Below, piece by piece: positions 1 to 5,393 of a stretch of 7,023 nucleotides of DNA. How positions within the stretch are numbered: position 1 is the first letter of the stretch; every line of letters begins with the position of its first letter. Source of the stretch: Holophagales bacterium UBA5066 (GTDB taxonomy: Bacteria > Acidobacteriota > Thermoanaerobaculia > UBA5066). Both the position numbers and the translations under genes were made by a program. Where the stretch lies: positions 361-7,383 of the forward strand of contig DIAY01000296.1 of the NCBI GenBank assembly GCA_002414905.1. The letters run 5' to 3'. The notes beneath the pieces were generated by a model. That model was not told the origin of the DNA and did not search any database. It worked only from the letters and a program-made list of their open reading frames with translations.

Positions 1-948
1 GCTCGTTCCTCCGCCGGCTGGGCGCTCCTCTTCATCGCCATCCTCTACACGACCGCCCCGGCCGTCGCGGCGTTCGCCCGGCTGAACCTGATCCACAGCG
101 TCCAGGGGAAGACCTACGCCGAGGCGCCGAGCTGGTTCAAGAACTGGGAGAAGACGGGCCTCGTCGCCTGGAAGGACCGGAACGGCGACGGGAAGATGCA
201 GTTCGCCAAGGGCGAGCCCTTCAAGGGGAAGCTCGAGTTCGCCAAGGACGCCTCCGGCAATGGAGCCATCGGTACCTGGGGTGAGCGAGTCGTCAAGAAC
301 GAGGTCGACGCCAAGAACACGAACGAGCTCTACGTCGACCGCGACATCATCGTCCTGGCGAACCCCGAGATCGCCAGGCTCCCCAACTGGGTCGTCGCCC
401 TCGTGGCGGCCGGTGGCCTCGCCGCCGCGCTCTCCACCGCCGCGGGCCTCCTCCTCGTCATCGCCTCGGCGATCTCGCACGACCTCGTCAAGAACGTCAT
501 CGCGAAGGACACGACGGAGAAGGCCGAGCTTCTCTGGGCGCGCGGTGCCGCGGGCGTCGCCGTCATCGTCGCCGGCTACTTCGGGATCCACCCACCAGGC
601 TTCGTCGCCCAGGTCGTGGCGTTCGCCTTCGGCCTGGCCGCGTCTTCCTTCTTCCCCATCATCATCCTGGGGATCTTCTGGAAACGGGCGACGAAGGAGG
701 GCGCGATGCTCGGCATGATCGCCGGCATCATCTTCACGGCTACCTACATCATCTATTTCAAGTTCGTGAACCCGTCGATCAACGACGCCAAGCACTGGCT
801 CTGGGGGATCTCGCCCGAGGGGATCGGCAGCATCGGGATGGTGATCAACTTCGTCGTCGCCATCGCCGTCTCCAAGGTGACGAAGGCACCGCCGCAGGCT
901 GTCCAGGACATGGTCGCCAGCCTCCGGTACCCGCGCACGATCGAATAG
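1..948 (+). CDS. Sodium:solute symporter, VC_2705-like large subfamily (actP-related), C-terminal 315 residues
   Basis: Inner-membrane secondary transporter of the SSS family, expected to couple Na+ entry to uptake of a small solute; the relative ActP carries acetate, but the substrate here is not shown. The reading frame is open from base 1, so the start lies outside the window. Visible residues begin with a hydrophobic segment (about 7-31, containing YTTAPA), then an unusually long polar stretch (about 32-125), then several membrane segments (about 128-160, 173-195, 200-222, 228-250 and 270-290). The segment ALSTAAGLLLVIASAISHDL (residues 144-163) matches the SSS helix that helps form the Na+ site; ActP has a similar segment ending in AHDL. 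The polar stretch carries two DxNxDG-like loops (residues 59-72 and 83-95). DRDIIVLANPEIA just before the next helix is, as I recall it, typical of this subfamily. The gene ends in TAG, followed by a strong terminator. The family call is firm; the substrate is inferred. Confidence 0.9.
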   Translation, partial: ARSSAGWALLFIAILYTTAPAVAAFARLNLIHSVQGKTYAEAPSWFKNWEKTGLVAWKDRNGDGKMQFAKGEPFKGKLEFAKDASGNGAIGTWGERVVKNEVDAKNTNELYVDRDIIVLANPEIARLPNWVVALVAAGGLAAALSTAAGLLLVIASAISHDLVKNVIAKDTTEKAELLWARGAAGVAVIVAGYFGIHPPGFVAQVVAFAFGLAASSFFPIIILGIFWKRATKEGAMLGMIAGIIFTATYIIYFKFVNPSINDAKHWLWGISPEGIGSIGMVINFVVAIAVSKVTKAPPQAVQDMVASLRYPRTIE

Positions 949-1059
949 CCCGGCTCACCTTCTCGCTCCGGGGGGCCAGGCCTACGGCCTGGCCCCCTTT
1001 TCTTTTCGCGGTGGCCTGTCTTTACCCTACTCCCAGGCCGCTCCCTCGGGTGGCCTCTC
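949..1059. other. Convergent intergenic gap
   Basis: This 111-bp gap separates the converging symporter and exonuclease stop codons. Apart from the plus-strand terminator at 971-1006 I see nothing functional. Downstream of the exonuclease on the minus strand there is no hairpin with a T-run, so where that operon's transcript ends is not evident. Confidence 0.7.
971..1006 (+). terminator. Intrinsic terminator after the symporter gene
   Basis: A perfect 12-bp inverted repeat (971-982 GGGGGCCAGGCC paired with 986-997 GGCCTGGCCCCC) closes on a 3-nt loop TAC and is followed directly by TTTTCTTTT (998-1006). It lies 22 nt after the symporter stop, the expected position for a Rho-independent terminator. 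On the opposite strand the hairpin is not followed by a T-run, so it should act only on plus-strand transcripts even though the minus-strand exonuclease gene converges on it. Confidence 0.93.
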
Positions 1060-1740
1060 CTAGCGTCCGATGAGGTCGCCGAGCGTCCGGACCCGCCGCT
1101 CCTTCAGCCGCGCGAGGAGCTTCAGGAAGAGCAGAGCCGTCGCGAAGGCGTCGCCCATGGCCGTGTGCCTTCCCGCAATCTCGACGCCGTACCTGTCACA
1201 GAGGGCCTCGAGGCCCAGCTCCTCCGGAGGGACGTCGTGCAGGTCGTGCAGCCGCCGGTCCACGCGGCGTGCGAGGGCGAGGGTGTCGTAGGAACGGTTC
1301 AGGAGCGGGAAGCCGAGGCTGCGGCGGACGAGACGGTCGAGCACCATCACGTCGAAGGCGACGTGGTGCCCGATCAGCACCGCACCACCAAGGAACCAGA
1401 GGAGCCGCCGCGCGACCTCCTCCTCGGGGAGACCCTTGGCCGCCTCGCCGGGAGTGATCTCGTGGACGTCGACGCCGCCCGGCGTCGTCAGGTGCTGCCG
1501 CACCCGAAAGTCGAGGGAGTCCGAGACGGCGATCGAGGAGCCGCGCACTCCCACAGCTGCAACCTCGAGGACCCGGTCCCGAACCGGGTCGAGACCCGTC
1601 GTCTCCGTGTCGAGGACGACGAAACGGACTTCCTCGAGCAGCTGCTTGCGGTCGGCCCACCGGAACTGCGCGTTGCGGTACGCCGCGAACTCCGGAGTCA
1701 CGCGCGACGCCCGCAGCCAGCAGGCGAGGGAGTGGAGCAT
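1060..1740 (-). CDS. DnaQ-like DEDDh 3'-5' exonuclease (226 aa)
   Basis: A cytoplasmic nuclease of the DnaQ/RNase T superfamily, predicted to remove nucleotides from 3' ends with two metal ions; whether it acts on DNA or RNA cannot be read from the sequence. All five catalytic residues are present: ExoI motif DTETTG (D44, E46), ExoII GHHVAFD (D130) and ExoIII H192-x4-D197 (HTAMGDAFAT), which makes it the DEDDh type. A basic, aromatic N-terminal segment of about 38 residues precedes the fold. The single domain fills the protein and there is no polymerase, helicase or UvrC-like part. The ATG overlaps the upstream gene's TGA as TGATG, and there is no Shine-Dalgarno site of its own, so it is probably translated by coupling. 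It could be mistaken for the Pol III epsilon subunit, but its partner gene argues for a dedicated accessory nuclease. Confidence 0.9.
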   Translation of the reverse strand: MLHSLACWLRASRVTPEFAAYRNAQFRWADRKQLLEEVRFVVLDTETTGLDPVRDRVLEVAAVGVRGSSIAVSDSLDFRVRQHLTTPGGVDVHEITPGEAAKGLPEEEVARRLLWFLGGAVLIGHHVAFDVMVLDRLVRRSLGFPLLNRSYDTLALARRVDRRLHDLHDVPPEELGLEALCDRYGVEIAGRHTAMGDAFATALLFLKLLARLKERRVRTLGDLIGR

Positions 1741-1742
1741 CA
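1738..1742 (-). other. TGATG stop/start overlap coupling the DUF294 and exonuclease genes
   Basis: On the minus strand the TGA of the DUF294 gene (1742-1740) and the ATG of the exonuclease (1740-1738) share one base. The 20 nt before the ATG contain no purine-rich ribosome site, so ribosomes finishing the first gene probably restart on the second. This keeps the two products in a fixed ratio and marks them as one operon. Confidence 0.85.
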
Positions 1743-3659
1743 GCGGACGGGGCCCGCCGGGAACCGCACGCGGAGGACGTCCTGCAGCTCCTTGACGGCC
1801 GCGAAGATGTTGCGGAGCGTCTGCCTCTCGAGCTTGTTGAGGGCCTCGGGGTCGATGTACCGCCCGCTGTCGTGGTGCTTGAGACCGAACCGGGCGCGGA
1901 TCTTCAGCAGGATCTCGTAGGCAAAGGCTGCTTCTTCGTAGAGCTCGCGATGGCCGCTCTCGAGGCCGGCGAGGCGCTGGAACCGCCGGATCGTGCTGTT
2001 CTCACCCACGAGCTCGTGGTCCAGCGTGAGCACCCGGGCGGCATCCGCGAGCGGGACCATCGCCCGCACCTTCAGATCGAACTCGTCCTTGTTCTCCCCG
2101 TTGCGTTCGACCACGAAGTTCCGGAAGAAGCTGAGCGGCGGTGGCGTCGAGAGCGCGTCCTTGGCCAGGTGGGCGAGAAAGACTTCCGTGCGCGCGATCT
2201 CCTCGTAGAGGAAACGCGTCAGCTCACGCGCGAGCGCCGGGTTGCCCGCGTTCGGCCGGTAGTCGAGGAAGACGCTTGCCAGGAGGATGTCGTGGTCGTC
2301 GGGCCTCTCGACCCAGCGGCGGAGCATCTCCTTCCACTCGGAGAGGCTGCGGCACCAGTCCGGGTTCGTGGCCGAGACTCCGCCGGGGTCGGGCGCGAAC
2401 CCGCATGCCGCGAGCCCTTCTGTCACGAAGGCCGCCAGCCCGCGGAACCAGGCGGCCACGCCTTCGTCCGGAGCGCCCTCATAGACGAGGGCGTGGTCCT
2501 GGTCGGTCCGCAGGAGCTGCTCCTCGCGTCCCAGGCTTCCGAGCGCGAGCCAGGCGAAGTCGCGAGGCGGGGCCCCCTCGGCGGCGACGTGCAGCTCGAC
2601 GAGGCGCTGCACGATCGCGTCGGTAACCGCCGAAATCGTCCCCGCAACGTAGAGCGCGCTGACGTCCTGCTCGAGGTACTTCGCCAGGAGCTCCTCGGCC
2701 TTCCCCCGGATGGCCGCGAGCTGCGGCACCCAGGTCGTCTTGCGCACTTCCCGGATCATGATCGCGGGGTTGAAACCCTGGACGAGGAGGAGGTCGTGAT
2801 CCGAGATGAGCCCGGTCACCTCGCTCCGGTCGGTCCCATCCGCGGTCACGCAGAGGTGATGGACCTTCTGCCGGACCATCTCGATCATCGCCTCGGCCAG
2901 CGTGATGCCTGCCCGGACGGTCTTCACCGGCCGGCTCATGATCGCGGAGACGGGCTCCTCGACACCGTGAAGGCCGGTCACCACCTTGCTCCTCAGGTCG
3001 CGGTCCGTGAGGATCCCGGCAGGGGCCTTCGCGCCGTCGGAGATGACGATCGAGCTGTGCCCGTGCTCCGTCATGGCGAGCGCCGCATTCCGGATCGACT
3101 CCGTCGGGGAGCACGTGAGCACCTTCTTCGTCGCGTTCAGGACGATCGTGTCGTTCAGGAACGGCACGGGCACCGGGCCCTCCTTCGGCATCCGGCCGCC
3201 GGCGAGGGTCGCGCCGGTCCGCCGGCGCTGGTGCGGGCGGCCGGACGCGAAGGCGGCAGCGAAATAGAGGGCGACCCTCGCGCTCTTCTGCAGGAGGGGC
3301 TCCGCGGCAGCGACCGGGATGACGTAGAGGAGGCACTCGTCCGAGGCCACGGCCGTCGCCAGATACGGCTCGCGCGCGATGAGGGGCCGCACACCGAAGA
3401 CGTCTCCCTCGCCGCACACGTCGACGAGCTGACGGGGCGGGCCCTCCTCGTGAACCTCCACCGATCCCTGCCGCACCACATAGAACTCGTCGCCCGGCTG
3501 CGTCCCTTCCCGGAAGAGGACGGTTCCGGCCTTCACGTAGCGGATCGAGACCCTCGCGGCGAGGTCCGCGCGCTCCGTCGGCTCGAGCAGGCTGAAGGGT
3601 GGATAGCGCTGCAGGAACTCCGCGACCCTGTCCATGATGAGGTTGGATGAAGGGGCCAT
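1740..3659 (-). CDS. cNMP-like/CBS-pair/DUF294 putative nucleotidyltransferase (639 aa)
   Basis: A soluble multidomain protein of the DUF294 putative nucleotidyltransferase family. Order: a cyclic-nucleotide-binding-like beta-roll (about 20-130); a CBS pair (about 172-295, with GILTDRDLRSKV and GLISDHDLLLV), which usually binds adenine nucleotides; a GlnD-like nucleotidyltransferase domain (about 340-480) with G374-S375-x-G-R and T385-D386-Q-D388, the expected GS...DxD catalytic pattern; and a DUF294 C-terminal helical domain (about 500-635, starting near FFRNFVVERNGENKDEFDLK). The nucleotidyltransferase is an enzyme by motif only; its substrate is unknown. The cNMP pocket is degenerate: the phosphate-binding stretch reads FGVRPLIAREPYLATA, with V and Y where cAMP binders have E and R. 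The start is the ATG at 3659, preceded by GGGAGG (3668-3663) at a short 3-nt spacing; the next ATG (3635) has no ribosome site. The frame stays open upstream to 4268, but that stretch has no recognisable domain and runs across the kinase gene. Its stop overlaps the exonuclease start. Confidence 0.9.
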   Translation of the reverse strand: MAPSSNLIMDRVAEFLQRYPPFSLLEPTERADLAARVSIRYVKAGTVLFREGTQPGDEFYVVRQGSVEVHEEGPPRQLVDVCGEGDVFGVRPLIAREPYLATAVASDECLLYVIPVAAAEPLLQKSARVALYFAAAFASGRPHQRRRTGATLAGGRMPKEGPVPVPFLNDTIVLNATKKVLTCSPTESIRNAALAMTEHGHSSIVISDGAKAPAGILTDRDLRSKVVTGLHGVEEPVSAIMSRPVKTVRAGITLAEAMIEMVRQKVHHLCVTADGTDRSEVTGLISDHDLLLVQGFNPAIMIREVRKTTWVPQLAAIRGKAEELLAKYLEQDVSALYVAGTISAVTDAIVQRLVELHVAAEGAPPRDFAWLALGSLGREEQLLRTDQDHALVYEGAPDEGVAAWFRGLAAFVTEGLAACGFAPDPGGVSATNPDWCRSLSEWKEMLRRWVERPDDHDILLASVFLDYRPNAGNPALARELTRFLYEEIARTEVFLAHLAKDALSTPPPLSFFRNFVVERNGENKDEFDLKVRAMVPLADAARVLTLDHELVGENSTIRRFQRLAGLESGHRELYEEAAFAYEILLKIRARFGLKHHDSGRYIDPEALNKLERQTLRNIFAAVKELQDVLRVRFPAGPVR

Positions 3660-3662
3660 CTG

Positions 3663-3668
3663 CCTCCC
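3663..3668 (-). promoter_or_regulatory. Ribosome binding site GGGAGG of the DUF294 gene
   Basis: On the minus strand GGGAGG is followed by CAG and then the ATG at 3659. The 3-nt spacing is shorter than usual, but this is the only purine-rich site near a candidate start, so it selects the 639-residue product. Its 5' half lies in the palindrome CTCCCGGGAG, and a CCGGG-ACT-CCCGG hairpin could form next to it and reduce initiation. Confidence 0.55.
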
Positions 3669-3727
3669 GGGAGTCCCGGCGAGCCGGTCCGCCGCTTGCT
3701 GCCCGCCGGCTGCCGGAATCATAAAGG

Positions 3728-3743
3728 TGCAGAGTCGCCGCCA
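3728..3743 (-). promoter_or_regulatory. Possible sigma-54 (-24/-12) promoter for the DUF294-exonuclease operon
   Basis: Read on the minus strand, TGGCGGCGACTCTGCA matches the sigma-54 consensus TGGCACG-N4-TTGCA at TGGC and TGCA, with the invariant GG and GC dinucleotides exactly 10 nt apart. Three of the -24 positions and one -12 position deviate. Transcription would start near 3717, leaving a leader of about 58 nt before the ATG at 3659. The neighbouring NtrC-type regulator makes such a promoter plausible, but in GC-rich DNA partial matches occur by chance. Confidence 0.3.
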
Positions 3744-3914
3744 CCATCGAACCGTGCGGCGTGGCCCGGCGGCGGACGCCGCCCGCCGTTTCCCCAGGCC
3801 CGCGCGCTGACGGAGAATACCGGCGATGGACGCGCCTTCCGCGAACGCCTTCGCCGACCGACCTTCCCGGGGCTTCCCCGCCGGCGCCTGGGCCACTGTC
3901 GTCCTCGCGTCGCG

Positions 3915-5384
3915 ATGAGCGTCAGGAGCTCCTTCCGCGGCCTCGGCCTCTCCACCCGCCTCGGCTTCGCCCTGACCGGGATTCTGGTGGCCGCCGCCGT
4001 CGCGCAGGCCGCCGTGTACCTCCGGTCGCAGAACCAGATCCTCCGCGAGGCCGACGCCTCGTACAAGACGCTCGCCACCGCGATCCAGGCCGCCGCGACA
4101 CGCATCGGGCCGGGCGGTTCGAAGGACCCGAAAGCCCTCGAGGAGTTCCGCGAGCAGCTGACGGCGAAGGGGGTCCGCGAGATCCGGATCAAGCAGGGAG
4201 GCCTCCTCCTCCCGAACGCCCCGGCTCCCGAGACCCCCGCGCAAGCGAAACGGAGCGGGCGAGGTCATCCCGTGCAGCAGGACATCGAGATCGAGGGGGT
4301 CGTCGGGGAAGGGGTCCGGGCCGGTGAGATCGTCGTCCCGCTCGTCATCGAGCGGCGCTATCTCGGGAAGATCACGATCACCTACTCACTCGAGAACCTC
4401 CGCGCCGAGATGGAGGACAACTTCCGCGACGGCCTCTACGCCCTCCTCGGAGTCTTCGGCATCGGCCTCGTCGTCATCCTCCTCGTCACGCGGAGCGCAA
4501 TTCGACCCGTGGAGGCGGTGGCCGACGCGGCCCGGCAGGTGGCCGACGGGCACCTCGACGTCGTCGTCCCCGTCGACCGCGCCGACGAGGTGGGCCAGCT
4601 CGCCGTCGCCTTCAACCGGATGACGTCCGCGCTGCGCGAGAGGCACGACCTCCTCGCCCGCCTCGCGGCCGCCGAGAAGAGGGCCGAGATCGGTCACCTC
4701 GCCGCGGGCCTCGCGCACGAGATCAAGAACCCGCTCAACGCCCTCTCCCTCGGGCTCGACGTCCTGAGACGCCGCCATCGGCCCGCGGACGAGGCGGCCG
4801 CCGCCGAACAGTCCACGCGCATCGAGGCGCTCCGGGGTGAGATCAACCGGCTCGCGGCGCTCATCAACAGCTTCCTCGCGTTCGGACGGCCCCTCTCTCT
4901 CACGATCGCTCCCGTCGATGCGATCACGCTCGTGCGCGACACGCTCGCCGAGCTCTCGGAGACGGCGGCCCAGGCCCACGTCACGATCGCTTCCGACCTG
5001 CCCGAAGACCTGCCCCGCATTCCGGCCGATGGCTCGCTCCTGAAGTCCGCCGTCTGGAACCTCGCCCAGAACGGCATCCAGGGGATGGAGCGGGAGGGAG
5101 GACGGCTCACGGTGACGGCGCACGTCGCCTCCGATTCCCCCGAGGAGGGACCACGCCTCGTTCTGACGTTCGAGGACGAAGGCCGTGGAATCGACCCGGG
5201 CCATCTCCCTCGCCTGTTCGAGCCCTGGTTCTCGACGAAGGAGGGAGGCGTGGGACTGGGGCTGGCCATGGTGAAGCGGATCGTCGAGGAGCACGGCGGC
5301 CGCGTGGAGGCCGGGAACCGGGACGGGGCGCCGGGCGCCATCTTCCGGCTTCGCCTTCCTCTGGCCCCGGCGGCTTCGGAGTAA
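3915..5384 (+). CDS. NtrB-like membrane sensor histidine kinase (489 aa)
   Basis: An inner-membrane sensor kinase that autophosphorylates a histidine and passes the phosphate to a response regulator, here surely the one encoded 9 nt downstream. Order: membrane segment about 16-36; extracytoplasmic sensor region about 37-172, of no family I recognise, with a Pro/Ala-rich stretch at 100-118; membrane segment 173-193; HAMP 193-245 (IRPVEAVADAA to DEVGQLAVAFNRM); HisKA with H-box LAAGLAHEIKNPLNAL and phosphoacceptor H268; HATPase_c with N-box (N382, N386), G1 DEGRGI (421-426), F-box FEPWFSTK (435-442) and G2 GGVGLGL. All catalytic motifs are intact. There is no PAS or receiver domain. The ATG at 3915 is chosen because it leaves a short N-terminus before the first membrane helix; upstream in-frame codons give no domain. 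No good ribosome site precedes it, so the start is less certain than the gene. Confidence 0.92.
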   Translation: MSVRSSFRGLGLSTRLGFALTGILVAAAVAQAAVYLRSQNQILREADASYKTLATAIQAAATRIGPGGSKDPKALEEFREQLTAKGVREIRIKQGGLLLPNAPAPETPAQAKRSGRGHPVQQDIEIEGVVGEGVRAGEIVVPLVIERRYLGKITITYSLENLRAEMEDNFRDGLYALLGVFGIGLVVILLVTRSAIRPVEAVADAARQVADGHLDVVVPVDRADEVGQLAVAFNRMTSALRERHDLLARLAAAEKRAEIGHLAAGLAHEIKNPLNALSLGLDVLRRRHRPADEAAAAEQSTRIEALRGEINRLAALINSFLAFGRPLSLTIAPVDAITLVRDTLAELSETAAQAHVTIASDLPEDLPRIPADGSLLKSAVWNLAQNGIQGMEREGGRLTVTAHVASDSPEEGPRLVLTFEDEGRGIDPGHLPRLFEPWFSTKEGGVGLGLAMVKRIVEEHGGRVEAGNRDGAPGAIFRLRLPLAPAASE

Positions 5385-5393
5385 CCTCGCAAG

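Larger units (their letters stand above)
3660..3914. promoter_or_regulatory. Divergent intergenic region between the DUF294 operon and the kinase-regulator operon
   Basis: These 255 bp separate two divergent start codons and must hold promoters for both operons. The region is very GC-rich, with only two A/T-richer spots (about 3717-3726 and 3813-3820). Weak sigma-70-like candidates are TATGAT on the minus strand (3723-3718), without a good -35, and TTGCTG (3696-3701)-18 bp-CATAAA (3720-3725) on the plus strand. Neither is convincing. A sigma-54-like element on the minus strand is listed separately. The palindrome CTCCCGGGAG (3664-3673) overlaps the DUF294 ribosome site and could fold over it. 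I see no gene in the region. Confidence 0.6.

Noticed and set aside
1226..1262. Short direct repeat GTCGTGCAG within the exonuclease gene
   Set aside because: It encodes the LHDLHD stretch and is explained by codon use; there are only two copies and no further structure.
1060..1740. Exonuclease as the DNA polymerase III epsilon subunit (dnaQ)
   Set aside because: The catalytic motifs fit the superfamily, but the gene is coupled to a DUF294 gene in a transporter locus; this pairing points to an accessory exonuclease, so I did not give the dnaQ symbol.
1872..3650. Long plus-strand open frame opposite the DUF294 gene (about 590 codons)
   Set aside because: Its composition is Arg/Glu/Gly-rich with no motif, and the minus strand carries the full cNMP-CBS-nucleotidyltransferase protein.
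3696..3914. Kinase starting at the upstream TTG (3696), adding 73 residues
   Set aside because: The added part is Arg/Pro-rich without a signal or domain, and would push the first membrane helix far from the N-terminus. The ATG at 3826 is out of frame.
3660..4268. N-terminal extension of the DUF294 protein by about 200 residues
   Set aside because: The frame is open, but the extension has no domain, runs through the divergent promoter region and into the kinase gene, and the ATG at 3659 has a ribosome site and sits right before the first domain.
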